Part shown: piece after piece, positions 8,611 through 17,310 of the stretch | Layout of the letters: every line of letters starts with the position of its first letter | Numbering within the stretch: the first letter of the stretch is position 1 | Source: CAWCBG01 sp963793845 | Lineage (GTDB): Bacteria > Acidobacteriota > Terriglobia > Terriglobales > Acidobacteriaceae | Assembly (NCBI GenBank): GCA_963793845.1 | Contig: CAWCBG010000011.1 | Location: 62,001 to 126,000 of the forward strand | Direction: 5' to 3' | DNA length: 64,000 nucleotides | The notes under the pieces: generated by a model | Seen by the model: the letters and a program-made list of their open reading frames with translations, nothing else | Told to the model about the DNA's origin: nothing | The model's database searches: none | Program-made: the position numbers and the translations under genes

Positions 8611-8644
8611 CTTCAGCCCGTGTTTCATGGGCTGAAGCCACCGA
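8604..8644. repeat. Perfect 16-bp stem-loop
   Basis: Bases 8604-8619 (TCGGTGGCTTCAGCCC) pair perfectly with 8629-8644 around a 9-base loop. The stem starts inside the end of repeat copy A. It has no T tract on either side, so it is more likely part of a dispersed repeat than a simple terminator. Confidence 0.7.
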
Positions 8645-8769
8645 AAACAGGAAGCCCGGCGCGAAACGCGTGCCTGAAGGCACGCTCTACCGGGAACACA
8701 GCAACTCACAATCTGGTCTAGTCGTGAACGGTCTTCACTGACAACTGACAACGGCTCAGAGACAACTTC

Positions 8770-10629
8770 CTATGCCGCAGGGGGCGTTTGGGCGACTTCC
8801 AGCATGCCCAGCCGCTGCTCGAAGGGCAGGAAAACCGAGAATGCCGTTCCACTTCGTCCGGGCCGAAGGACACTGGTTAAATGGATCGTCCCTTCATGTT
8901 TCTCGATAATGCCACGGCTCACCCATAGACCAAGGCCGGTGCCCTTCTCGCCCTTGGTGGTGTAGAAGGGCGCGAAGAGATTCTTGCGGACGCCGGCAGG
9001 AATTCCGACGCCGTTATCGATGATGGTTACGCGAACGCCTTTGCAGCCTGGATCCGATAGCAAGCTCGACCTGCGCACATGCAGCATAAGCCTGCCGCCC
9101 TTGGGCATGGCATCGATGGCGTTGCCCACCAGATTGGAAAATACCTGCCTGAGTTCACCCGGATAACCGCGCACCGACAGGCCACTCTCGAAGCGCTGCT
9201 CGACTTCGGTGTGGTTCTTCCGGATCTGGGGAGCAAAGAGAGTCAGCACGCTCTCGATCACTTCGACGAGATCGACCGCCACCGGCGAGCGCGATTCGCG
9301 ATGGAAGGTCAGAAGCTGGCTGGTGATCTGGGTTATGCGAGCCAACTCGTCGTTGGCGATGCCGAGATACTGCGCCATCGCCGGAGTCTGATTGGGTTCG
9401 TGTTGCAGCAGGTAAACCAGGTTGGTGACGGTGTCGAGGGGGTTGCGGATTTCGTGCGCAATCGTGGCTGACAGGCGTCCCGCCAGGGTGAGACGCTCGC
9501 TGGAGCGAAGGGTTTGTTCGGTCATGCGCCGTTGGGTGATGTCGCGGAAGACCACCACCACGCCCACCAGCTTACCGGCATCGTTCAAGATGGGCGCCCC
9601 GCTCAGTTCGATCGGGTACTCCTCATTGCCGCGGCCGATGAGAAGGACTTGATCCGACATGCCGATGGTCTGCCGTGACGCTCGAATGCCCGCGACGGCG
9701 TCGTCCAATTCGACCCGCGACCGCTCGTCCAGCAGGCGCAATACTTCGCCTAAAGGGCGGCCGATGGCGTCCTCTTCGGCCCATCCCGTCAGTTGCTGGG
9801 CGGCAGGATTGATCAGGGATATCAGGCCTGACGCGTCGGTCGCAATGGCTGCCTCGCCGAGGCTGCGGAGCGTGATCTGGAACAATTCGCGGCTCTCTTT
9901 GGCTTCCTGGGCCTTCTCGGCGGCTTCCTGCGCCTTCTCGGCCTCGGCTTGCAGGTGTTGTTCATACGTCGAAGAGAGCTGCCTTAGTTCCCGACGGGTC
10001 AGGGTAAATATCAATCCCGCAACCAGGAGCGAGAGGCCGATGGCCGAGCCCACCATGATGCCGTTCAGCCAGGCTACCCGGCGTGAACGCGCGCGGCGCA
10101 AATCTTCTTCCACGCTGGTAAATCGCCGTTGCTTTTCGCGAATCTGCGCCATCAACCGCTGTCCCATCAGGAGTTCGGCCGCCGAAGCGGCGTTCGGCCC
10201 CCGAGCTAGCCGTGCGTCGGCCCAGCTCATCCACTGGGAGTTCAGGTCATAAATTTCCATCAGCCTTTGCTGCTGCTCGGGATTGTCGGCGGTCATCTTA
10301 TCGAGGACCATTTCCACGTCAGGGATCTTGGATCGCGCTTCCCTATAGGAATCGGGGAAGCTCCGATCACCGGTGAGATAGTACGCGCGCTCAGCGCCTT
10401 CCATTTCGACCATGTAGCGCATCAACTGGCGGGTATTAGCGATGACTTGGCTGGAATGGTCTACCCGGCGCAATGAGATTCGGAGTAACAGCATCTCACC
10501 CGCCAATAGCGCGACCATAAGCATCAGCAGGATGACAGGTATGGCCACGGTGCGGCGCAGCAGCCTTTGGAAACTGCGTTGATCCATATCGGAACGTTCA
10601 GTGTACGGCAAGAAACGGCGCGAAAGCAC
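8770..10629 (-). CDS. CHASE3-PAS sensor histidine kinase
   Basis: The 619-residue membrane kinase has a first membrane helix at about residues 27-50. A helical extracytoplasmic CHASE3-like region follows (YYLTGDRSF at about 104), then a second helix near 190-212, a short coiled coil (AEKAQEA repeats), a PAS domain (about 250-365), a HisKA domain with phospho-acceptor H392 in IAHEIRNP, and an ATPase domain with N (NLVGNAIDAM), G1 (DNGVGIP), F (FAPFYTTK) and G2 (GTGLGLW) boxes. No response regulator adjoins it. It follows msrQ by 46 bases on the same strand, so it may belong to the msrPQ transcript. GTG 10629 is the longest start; ATG 10587 is an alternative. Confidence 0.85.
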   Translation of the reverse strand: MLSRRFLPYTERSDMDQRSFQRLLRRTVAIPVILLMLMVALLAGEMLLLRISLRRVDHSSQVIANTRQLMRYMVEMEGAERAYYLTGDRSFPDSYREARSKIPDVEMVLDKMTADNPEQQQRLMEIYDLNSQWMSWADARLARGPNAASAAELLMGQRLMAQIREKQRRFTSVEEDLRRARSRRVAWLNGIMVGSAIGLSLLVAGLIFTLTRRELRQLSSTYEQHLQAEAEKAQEAAEKAQEAKESRELFQITLRSLGEAAIATDASGLISLINPAAQQLTGWAEEDAIGRPLGEVLRLLDERSRVELDDAVAGIRASRQTIGMSDQVLLIGRGNEEYPIELSGAPILNDAGKLVGVVVVFRDITQRRMTEQTLRSSERLTLAGRLSATIAHEIRNPLDTVTNLVYLLQHEPNQTPAMAQYLGIANDELARITQITSQLLTFHRESRSPVAVDLVEVIESVLTLFAPQIRKNHTEVEQRFESGLSVRGYPGELRQVFSNLVGNAIDAMPKGGRLMLHVRRSSLLSDPGCKGVRVTIIDNGVGIPAGVRKNLFAPFYTTKGEKGTGLGLWVSRGIIEKHEGTIHLTSVLRPGRSGTAFSVFLPFEQRLGMLEVAQTPPAA

Positions 10630-10675
10630 CGATCATATCGCATCTAACACGTACCGGCGGCGGAAGATGCGAGCC

Positions 10676-11323
10676 TCAATCCGCGGCCGCCGAACCTTGC
10701 CCTACGGCAGCTCTGACACCCTGCCGTGCAGCTTTGGCTGACGACCTACGCTGCAGCAGCCAAACGGCCACACGATAGAGCAGCAAAGCGGAGAGGACCG
10801 CCGCGTAAATCAAGGGGACGCGCACATCCTTCTTCACCAGCCAGATGTAGTGGGTTACGCCTGCCACTGCGGAAATGTAGATCAGGCGGTGCAACATCTG
10901 CCACCTTCTTCCCAGTCTGCGAATCGCCCACTGGGTGGAGGTAGCAGCCAGCGGAATCATCAGCACGAACGCAGTAAAGCCGGCGGTAATGAAGGGTCGC
11001 TTCCAGACATCCTTGTAGATGCTGTGCAGGTCGAAGAACTGGTCGAGCCAGATATAGGTGGTGAAGTGGAGGCATCCGTAGAAGAACGCAAACAAGCCCA
11101 GCATTCGCCGGTATTGGATGAGCCAGTACTGCTTGGTCAGCTTTCGCAGCGGAGTAATGGACAGGGTCGTCAGCAGGAAGACCAGCGTCCAGGTGCCGGT
11201 AGAGAAGGTGATCACCTGGATAGGGTTGGCTCCCAATGCAGCGTTCAGCGCCTTCCATCCCAGCCGCGCCAGCGGCAGCAGGCAGGCCAGAAAGACGATC
11301 GGCTTGAGATACTTCGGTTTCAT
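10676..11323 (-). CDS. msrQ: MsrQ, heme-binding membrane subunit of the MsrPQ system
   Basis: The protein of about 215 residues has six hydrophobic helices and the ferric-reductase-like pattern of MsrQ (YedZ): GLFAFFYGCLHFTTYIWLD in the third helix and MLHRLIYISAVAGVTHYIW further on, supplying heme-ligand histidines. MsrQ passes electrons from the quinone pool or flavin to MsrP for repair of oxidised methionine in envelope proteins. It lies directly downstream of msrP. I placed the start at ATG 11323; an in-frame TTG at 11341 would add six residues. Confidence 0.88.
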   Translation of the reverse strand: MKPKYLKPIVFLACLLPLARLGWKALNAALGANPIQVITFSTGTWTLVFLLTTLSITPLRKLTKQYWLIQYRRMLGLFAFFYGCLHFTTYIWLDQFFDLHSIYKDVWKRPFITAGFTAFVLMIPLAATSTQWAIRRLGRRWQMLHRLIYISAVAGVTHYIWLVKKDVRVPLIYAAVLSALLLYRVAVWLLQRRSSAKAARQGVRAAVGQGSAAAD

Positions 11324-11359
11324 GGTGTAGAGATTTCGCAACCGACGCGCAGCCGCCCC

Positions 11360-12313
11360 TCAGAAGTTCTTTTTCAGGTCCATGCCAGTATAAAGGGAAG
11401 CCACCTGATCGTATCCGTTGAACATGAGCGTCTTACGCTTGAAGAACTCGCCGATGCGCCGTTCCGTTGCCTGGCTCCAGCGGGGATGATCCACGTTAGG
11501 ATTAACGTTGGAGTAGAAGCCATATTCATTGGGCGCGGCTTTTGTCCAGGTCGACACAGGTTCCTTGGCGACCAGCTTGATGTGCGTGATGGCCTTGATC
11601 CCTTTGAAGCCATATTTCCATGGGACCACCAGGCGAATCGGCGCGCCGTCCTGGTTCGGCAGGGTTTCGCCGTATAGACCGACGGCAAGAATGGTAAGGG
11701 GCTGCATGGCTTCATCAAGGCGCAGACCTTCGACATACGGCCAGTCCAGGACGTTGCGCTGCTGGCCTGGAAAGCGTTTGGGATCGTACAAAGAGGTGAA
11801 CTCGACGAACTTTGCCTTGGAGGTGGGCTCCACCTGGTTGAGCAGTTCGCTGAGCTGAAAGCCGATCCAGGGAATGACCATGGACCAGCCTTCGACGCAA
11901 CGCATCCGGTAAATGCGCTCCTCCAGCGGGAACTTGAGAAGCGAATCGATGTCGAAGGTCTGGGGCTTGTTCACCAGCCCATCTACTTTGACCGACCAGG
12001 GGCGGGTCTGAAAATTCTTGGCCAGGTCCGCCGGTTCGTACTTATCCGTGCTGAACTCGTAATAGTTGTTGTAGTTGGTGATGTCCTTGAATGGCGTCTG
12101 CTTCTCGTTGGTGCCGAACGGGCCCTCCTTGTAGGTCAGCTTGGCGTTGGCCTCGACGGTCTCGCCCGGATTGACCATATGTTCGAACTTGCTTCCGACT
12201 ACCACAGCTCCGGCCAGAGTCGCCGCACCGGCGAGAAACGCGCGACGATTCAGATAGAGGCGCTTGGGCGTAACCTCCGAAGAAGGAATATCAGACGATT
12301 TCTTGATCAACAT
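11360..12313 (-). CDS. msrP: MsrP, periplasmic methionine sulfoxide reductase (molybdoenzyme)
   Basis: The 317-residue protein starts with a twin-arginine signal (NRRAFLAGAA at about residues 22-31), consistent with export of a folded molybdopterin enzyme. The sulfite-oxidase-type fold follows, with the molybdenum-ligand Cys139 in RMRCVEGW and the downstream GAPIRLVVPWKYGFKGIK block. MsrP reduces methionine sulfoxide in periplasmic proteins using electrons from MsrQ. The start is supported by GGAG six bases upstream. It is the first gene of msrP-msrQ. Confidence 0.93.
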   Translation of the reverse strand: MLIKKSSDIPSSEVTPKRLYLNRRAFLAGAATLAGAVVVGSKFEHMVNPGETVEANAKLTYKEGPFGTNEKQTPFKDITNYNNYYEFSTDKYEPADLAKNFQTRPWSVKVDGLVNKPQTFDIDSLLKFPLEERIYRMRCVEGWSMVIPWIGFQLSELLNQVEPTSKAKFVEFTSLYDPKRFPGQQRNVLDWPYVEGLRLDEAMQPLTILAVGLYGETLPNQDGAPIRLVVPWKYGFKGIKAITHIKLVAKEPVSTWTKAAPNEYGFYSNVNPNVDHPRWSQATERRIGEFFKRKTLMFNGYDQVASLYTGMDLKKNF

Positions 12314-12634
12314 CCATCACTCCGAACCTGTCCGCGACCGGCGACAGGTGTACGAGAACTTAGATTCGCGAGCAGGCCATTTGTTACAGGCAATTCGAAA
12401 CGCTCAATCCGGGAGCAGGTCGGCCACCCGCGGCAATGCTTCAATGCTCTGGATATCCACATTGGGTACGAGGATGATGGCCAGTCGGATGGGCGCTGGC
12501 TATTGGGCGGCTCTCGCGTCGGTCTGTTGGCCCTCCCGCACTCGGGCTAGAATTCGTAACCATTTTGAATTGCGGGATTTTTGCAGGGATAGTTCATAAT
12601 GAACAGTTGCGCCTGCCGCCTGATGCGGCACTGC

Positions 12635-12641
12635 GAGGGAG
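12635..12641 (+). promoter_or_regulatory. Ribosome-binding site that fixes the aminotransferase start
   Basis: GAGGGAG lies five bases before ATG 12647, while the longer in-frame start at ATG 12599 has no such site. The upstream gap from 12314 otherwise holds only a weak candidate promoter (TTGAAT, 17 bases, GATAGT). Confidence 0.65.
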
Positions 12642-12646
12642 CATTG

Positions 12647-13858
12647 ATGGCTACGAAACAAGTGATAGAAGTTCTGGCCGCCAGCCGCATGGCGAATGTC
12701 CGTTACGCGATCCGCGATCTGGCGGTGGTCGCCGACGAGGTGGCACGCGAAGGACACCGAATCCTGTATTTGAACATCGGCGATCCCTGCAAGTACGACT
12801 TCCCTACCCCGCCACACATGATCGAAGCCGTGCACAAGGCGATGGTCGACGGGCACAACGGATACGCTGAGTCGCTGGGCATCAAGCCGGCGGTCGACGC
12901 TATCCGCAACGAAGCGGAGCGTAACGGCTTTCGCGAGATTCAGAGCGTCTTTGTCGGCATCGGCAGCGGCGAAGTGATCGACAGCTGCCTGACGGCACTG
13001 GTCAATCCCGGCGACAACGTACTGACGCCGAGCCCGGAATATCCTCTGTACGGCGCGGTACTGGCCAAGCTCGACGCGGTCCCCAACGCCTACGATCTCG
13101 ACGAGGACAACGAGTGGCAGCCCGACGTCGAGGACATGGAGGCCAAGATCAATGCGCGCACACGGGCGATCCTGCTGATTAATCCTAACAATCCCACCGG
13201 CGCAGTCTACTCGCGGCAGACTTTGGAGAAAGTCCTGGAGCTAGCCCGGCGGCACGGGCTGATCATCTTCGCCGACGAGATCTATGACAAGCTGATTTTC
13301 GATCCCGAGGCTCGGCACATTTCCATCGCGACGCTGGCGCAGGATGTCCCGATCATTACCTTCAACGGATTATCGAAGTCGTACCTTGCGCCGGGTTGGC
13401 GAATTGGCTGGGCCATCGCGACCGGCCCACGCGAAGCGCTGCTGCCATATATGGAAGCCGTCCACCGCCTGCTGCGCGCGCGTCTTTCCGCACCACACCC
13501 GTTTCAGCACGCCATCAAGGCCGCGCTGGAAGGACCGCAGGACCACCTGGCCGTTGTGCGCGAGAAACTTCACAACCGCGCGGTGGTTACGCAGGAGTGG
13601 GCGCAGCGTACGCCACGGGTCCGGCTGGTCGCGCCGAAGGGCGCATTCTATGCTCATCCCAGCCTCGACATTCCCGAAGACGACCTCAGCTTTGTGACCG
13701 CTCTGCTGAAGGAGAAACACGTCCTGGTAGTACATGGTTCAGGCTTCGGTGAAAAGCCGGGGACTCGCCACATGCGAATTGTGTTTCTTCCGCAGGAACC
13801 CGTGCTCGAAGCAGCGTACGAAAAGATTGGCGACTTCCTGCGCGAGCGTTACGCGTGA
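12647..13858 (+). CDS. Class I pyridoxal-phosphate aminotransferase (alanine aminotransferase-like)
   Basis: The 403-residue protein is a fold-type I PLP enzyme. It shows INPNNPTGAVYS, FADEIYDKL and the Schiff-base lysine K244 in LSKSYLAPGWRIGW, with a C-terminal arginine in the MRIVFLP segment. The sequence style is closest to AlaA/YfbQ-type alanine/glutamate aminotransferases; exact substrates cannot be read from sequence. The start at 12647 is chosen for its ribosome-binding site. It is followed after 41 bases by a PHP-family phosphatase gene. Confidence 0.85.
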   Translation: MATKQVIEVLAASRMANVRYAIRDLAVVADEVAREGHRILYLNIGDPCKYDFPTPPHMIEAVHKAMVDGHNGYAESLGIKPAVDAIRNEAERNGFREIQSVFVGIGSGEVIDSCLTALVNPGDNVLTPSPEYPLYGAVLAKLDAVPNAYDLDEDNEWQPDVEDMEAKINARTRAILLINPNNPTGAVYSRQTLEKVLELARRHGLIIFADEIYDKLIFDPEARHISIATLAQDVPIITFNGLSKSYLAPGWRIGWAIATGPREALLPYMEAVHRLLRARLSAPHPFQHAIKAALEGPQDHLAVVREKLHNRAVVTQEWAQRTPRVRLVAPKGAFYAHPSLDIPEDDLSFVTALLKEKHVLVVHGSGFGEKPGTRHMRIVFLPQEPVLEAAYEKIGDFLRERYA

Positions 13859-13899
13859 TGGTGTAAGGCGTTCCGCATCTGGCACAGGCCCGTTACTGC

Positions 13900-14628
13900 A
13901 TGGTCGACATTCACTGCCACATTCTTCCCGACGTGGACGACGGCTCGAAGTCGTGGGAGATGACCGCCGAGATGTGCCGCATCGCGGTTGCTGACGGCGT
14001 CACCCACATCGTAGCGACGCCGCACTGCAATGACGAGTTTGCCTACGACCGCAATCGTTGCGCCGAGATGATGGGTGAGCTCTATGAACTCGCCGGAGGC
14101 AAGCTGACTTTCAGCCTGGGTTGTGACTTTCACTTTTCCTACGAAAATATCGCCGATGCCCTGGAGAATCCGCATCGCTACACCATTGAAGGCACGAACT
14201 ACATGCTGGTGGAGTTGAGCGACTTCGGCCTCAATGCCGCTGTTCGGGAGCAACTTGAGGAGCTTGCTGTTCTGGGCGTTGTGCCGATCGTCACGCATCC
14301 CGAACGCAATCGCCTGCTGCTGACCAGGCCGGGAATGGTGCTCGACTTTGTGCGACAGGGATGCCTGGTGCAAGTTACCGCCAATGCCCTGACAGGATTC
14401 TGGGGCGACGGGCCAAGGAAGATGGCAGAAATGCTGCTGAAGCGGGGCGCGGTGCACGTGATTGCCAGCGACGCTCACGACCCGCACAGACGAGTTCCTA
14501 GACTCTCAAAGGCGCATGACCTGGTAGCTAAATTTGCAGGTGCGGAAACCGCCGAAGCGCTGGTCAAACTGAATCCGGCAGCCATCGTGAATGGACAGCC
14601 TCTGCCTTATCGGCCCGCGCTACATTAG
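13900..14628 (+). CDS. CpsB/YwqE-type PHP-domain tyrosine phosphatase
   Basis: The 242-residue protein carries the metal-binding pattern of the PHP family: DIHCHILP at the N-terminus, then TPHCND, VTHPERNR and a final SDAHDPHRR. This is the layout of Mn-dependent CpsB/YwqE phosphatases, which dephosphorylate bacterial tyrosine kinases controlling exopolysaccharide. No capsule gene or tyrosine kinase is visible nearby, so the partner is unknown. The gene is co-directional with the upstream aminotransferase and convergent with the next small gene. Confidence 0.85.
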   Translation: MVDIHCHILPDVDDGSKSWEMTAEMCRIAVADGVTHIVATPHCNDEFAYDRNRCAEMMGELYELAGGKLTFSLGCDFHFSYENIADALENPHRYTIEGTNYMLVELSDFGLNAAVREQLEELAVLGVVPIVTHPERNRLLLTRPGMVLDFVRQGCLVQVTANALTGFWGDGPRKMAEMLLKRGAVHVIASDAHDPHRRVPRLSKAHDLVAKFAGAETAEALVKLNPAAIVNGQPLPYRPALH

Positions 14629-14629
14629 C

Positions 14630-14872
14630 TTAAGCGGAATTGCGACCGCCGGTGCAGTGCATTCGCTCGACATCCTGCCCGTTCACCGAGACAATGCCGG
14701 TTCGTTCGCATGCGTTTGGCGCGTTTGGCTCTTCCTCCTCAAACGGGCTGGCCTGGGACGTCTGGCTGAATCGCAGTCTGCGGCGCACGTTGGCCTCGAG
14801 GTTGTGCAGTCCACGTTTGGCTGCTTGCTCAACTTGCTGCTCCGTTCGGCGAAGCGCATCCAACCGACCCAT
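14630..14872 (-). CDS. Small hypothetical protein, 80 residues
   Basis: I do not recognise this protein. It begins MGRLDALRRTEQQVEQAAKR, a charged helix, continues with NLEANVRRRLRF and a Glu/Pro-rich middle, and ends in a short polar segment. It appears soluble. The case for a real gene is an almost ideal GGAGGTG four bases before the ATG (14872), and placement on the same strand just after the ECF42 sigma gene. It ends two bases from the end of the convergent phosphatase gene. Function is unknown. Confidence 0.6.
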   Translation of the reverse strand: MGRLDALRRTEQQVEQAAKRGLHNLEANVRRRLRFSQTSQASPFEEEEPNAPNACERTGIVSVNGQDVERMHCTGGRNSA

Positions 14873-14941
14873 ACTTCACCTCCACGCAATTCTTACAGAT
14901 GCAGATTTCCAACGCCGGGAAGTTCCTGGTTGAGGATAAAG

Positions 14942-16207
14942 CTAGCGCTGCTCAGCGGAGCCGCCCAAAGACGCCAGACGTCCTCGAAGGTACACCTCTT
15001 CCACCCGGTTTGTCACCAGCCGCAGGGCCTGCTCATAAGCGTCGCGGGCTTCGTCCCAGCGCTCCAGCCGGCGCAGCAGGTCGGCCCTGGCGGCGTGAAA
15101 CAGGTAGTACTGGCCAAGCTGACCCGAAGCGGCGAGCTGGTCGATGAGCGCCAGCCCCTTGGCATACCCCTGGCTCATGGCCACGGCTACGGCGTGATTC
15201 AGCGCCACCACTGGTGACGGCGCCAGTCGGCCCAACTCCGCATAGAGCGCGGCGATCTGCGACCAGTCTGTCTCCTCGGCTACCGTCGCCTCGGCGTGCA
15301 AAGCGGCGATCGCGGCCTGCAACTGGTAGGGACCGAGCCGTCGCATTCGCAGGGCTCGTTCGACCAGCTTCCTGCCTTCCTCGATCGGATCGCGATGCCA
15401 CAAGGTTCGATCTTGCGCTTCGAGAAGGACCAACTCTCCCTCCCGATTGGTGCGGGCGTCGCGGCGGGAATCGTGCAGTAGCATCAGGGCCAACAATCCA
15501 AGAGATTCCGCATCGTCCGGCACCAGTTCGCCTAACGTGCGCCCCAGGCGGATCGCTTCGGCACAGAGCTCCCGTCGAATCAGATGGTCGCCCTCGGTCG
15601 CCGCATAACCTTCGTTGAATACCAGGTAGATCACGGCTTGCACCGCGGTCAGCCGCTCGGGCAGGCGCTCCAGTGGAGGCACCTCGTAAGGGATTCGCGC
15701 GTCGTGAATCTTGCGCTTGGCCCGCACCAGCCGCTGCGCCAGTGTGGGTTCCGGCACGAGGAAGGCGCGCGCGATCTCGGTCGTCGTCAGACCGCCGAGG
15801 GTGCGGAGCGTGAGCGCGACCTGCGCGTCGACGTTCAACGCCGGATGGCAACAGGTAAAAATCAGGCGCAGGCGATCATCGGGATAGGCGGTCGGCATGT
15901 CGTCGGACATTTCCGGCTCCCGCAGCTGAGAAAGTTCGGTTTCGTAGAGCAGGTCGTTCTGCTTATCGCTCCGGGTCTTCGCACGGCGGGCATAGTCAAT
16001 TAGCTTGCGATGCGCCGTTGCAGTGACCCACGCCCCAGGATTGGCCGGGATTCCGCGCTGCGGCCAGTGAAGCAGCGCGGCGGCAAAAGCCTCCTGCATG
16101 GCCTCTTCCGCCAGATCGAACGAGCCGGAAATGCGGATCAGGGCGGCCATAATGCGCCCTGATTCTTCACGAAACACCGCCTCGACCGAAGCTTTCGGGT
16201 CCGTCAT
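14942..16207 (-). CDS. ECF42-type RNA polymerase sigma factor with C-terminal TPR-like domain
   Basis: The 421-residue protein has an N-terminal sigma region 2 (FDLAEEAMQEAFAAAL), region 4 (LTTTEIARAFLVPEPTLAQRLVRAK at about residues 140-165), and an extra helical C-terminal half of about 230 residues with TPR-like helices (ARADLLRRLERWDEARDAYE). This extension is characteristic of ECF42 sigma factors, which lack an anti-sigma partner and are genetically linked to DGPF/YCII proteins. That linkage is present: the DGPF gene lies 34 bases upstream on the same strand. The extension probably modulates activity. Confidence 0.9.
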   Translation of the reverse strand: MTDPKASVEAVFREESGRIMAALIRISGSFDLAEEAMQEAFAAALLHWPQRGIPANPGAWVTATAHRKLIDYARRAKTRSDKQNDLLYETELSQLREPEMSDDMPTAYPDDRLRLIFTCCHPALNVDAQVALTLRTLGGLTTTEIARAFLVPEPTLAQRLVRAKRKIHDARIPYEVPPLERLPERLTAVQAVIYLVFNEGYAATEGDHLIRRELCAEAIRLGRTLGELVPDDAESLGLLALMLLHDSRRDARTNREGELVLLEAQDRTLWHRDPIEEGRKLVERALRMRRLGPYQLQAAIAALHAEATVAEETDWSQIAALYAELGRLAPSPVVALNHAVAVAMSQGYAKGLALIDQLAASGQLGQYYLFHAARADLLRRLERWDEARDAYEQALRLVTNRVEEVYLRGRLASLGGSAEQR

Positions 16208-16241
16208 AGAAGCGCGTCTAGCCCGCTCTCTCGCACCGGGT

Positions 16242-16646
16242 TTACGCCGTCGTCTGTGCCGGCTCTTCCACGGCCGTCTCGGGCCGCTGCGTCATGCCGC
16301 GGAAGGGTCTGACTTCCACGGCGCCCCATCCGCCCCCACACGCCGTGGGGATCTTGGCAGCCCACGAGATGGCTTCGTCAAGGTCCTTGCATTCGAGAAT
16401 GTAGTAACCGGCGAGCTGCTCTTTGGTCTCGGCGAATGGCCCATCGGTGGTGAGTACTTTGCCGTCTTGCACCCGCACCGTGGTAGCCGTGGTGGTGGGG
16501 CTGAGGGGCTCGGCTCCGTACAGAATCCCGAGCCGCGCCGTTTCGCTCATGAGCGCCCCGTGCCTATCGATGACCGCCTGCATTTCCTCGGGAGAGAGCT
16601 TTTCCCGCGCATTTTCGTTGGTGTAGATCAGAAACATGTAACGCAT
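16242..16646 (-). CDS. DGPF/YCII-family protein, partner of the ECF42 sigma factor
   Basis: The 134-residue protein starts MRYMFLIYTNENAREK and contains the diagnostic DGPF motif in LTTDGPFAETKEQ, then GYYILEC, the YCII-related fold (dimeric alpha+beta barrel). Such genes adjoin ECF42 sigma genes in many actinobacteria and acidobacteria; their biochemical role is unsettled. ATG 16646 is chosen because GAGGAG lies just upstream and family proteins begin there. The 47 codons open further upstream are not family-like. Confidence 0.88.
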   Translation of the reverse strand: MRYMFLIYTNENAREKLSPEEMQAVIDRHGALMSETARLGILYGAEPLSPTTTATTVRVQDGKVLTTDGPFAETKEQLAGYYILECKDLDEAISWAAKIPTACGGGWGAVEVRPFRGMTQRPETAVEEPAQTTA

Positions 16647-16900
16647 CTTCCCATCTCCTCTACCAGAATCTGCCCTTTTGCCGGGCACTGGTACGACGCA
16701 CCATCTTACGAAGATCGACAGGCGGCCCGATTTTTTCTGGTGGCATAGTTTATCGGAGAAATCGTCCCAGCGCACGGCGAGGGGCACGAGCCTGATTCAT
16801 CGATGGTCTGGATCGTTGTCCCAGGATCGTTAAGCAGTCCGGTTGCAGGCAACCGGCCCTTGCCGAGGCACATCCTCTATAAGTGCATGGCGGAAAGCAT

Positions 16901-17194
16901 ATGGCGGACCGTTGGAAACTGATCGCCGTTGCCGTGGCTATCACTCTCGCGGCAGTCGTGGTCGTGTTCATCTGCCCTTCCGCTGACCTGCCCCTGGCTC
17001 TTTTGCGGAGCGGAACTTCAGCACAAGACATACAGGGTTCTTCCGTCGCTTTATCCCACATTGTAGGACTCGACCTCCCAGTTTTGCCGGGAGTGCAATC
17101 CGAGATTGCAACCGTTGAACCCCTTCACGCGGTTTCCTCTCGCACAGCGACCGCCCGCACCATCCTGACGCTTGATCACCTGTGGCGCTGCTGA
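16901..17194 (+). CDS. Possible small single-pass membrane protein
   Basis: The 97-residue frame begins MADRWKLIAVAVAITLAAVV, a clean signal-anchor helix, followed by a polar, probably extracytoplasmic stretch with no family I recognise. A weak GGAAAG precedes ATG 16901. A perfect 8-bp stem-loop (16839-16856) lies upstream. It is on the same strand as the next membrane gene. Coding status is uncertain. Confidence 0.4.
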   Translation: MADRWKLIAVAVAITLAAVVVVFICPSADLPLALLRSGTSAQDIQGSSVALSHIVGLDLPVLPGVQSEIATVEPLHAVSSRTATARTILTLDHLWRC

Positions 17195-17310
17195 AGCTCC
17201 AGCTCTCTTCCGATGCCGCTTCCGCGGGCATAGGCACCGGCTCCGGCGCGGTGACATTCGGGTAAAGCACCGTCGGTGCAAACGAAAACTACATACATAA
17301 GGAGTTTACG

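Noticed and set aside
8391..8769. Possible CRISPR-like array from the repeated CAGT/GTCAG strings
   Set aside because: The repeats are short, irregular and in inverted orientation, without regular spacers.
14591..15217. A 208-codon plus-strand frame after the phosphatase gene
   Set aside because: It runs against two supported minus-strand genes, including one with an ideal ribosome-binding site, and has no recognisable domain.
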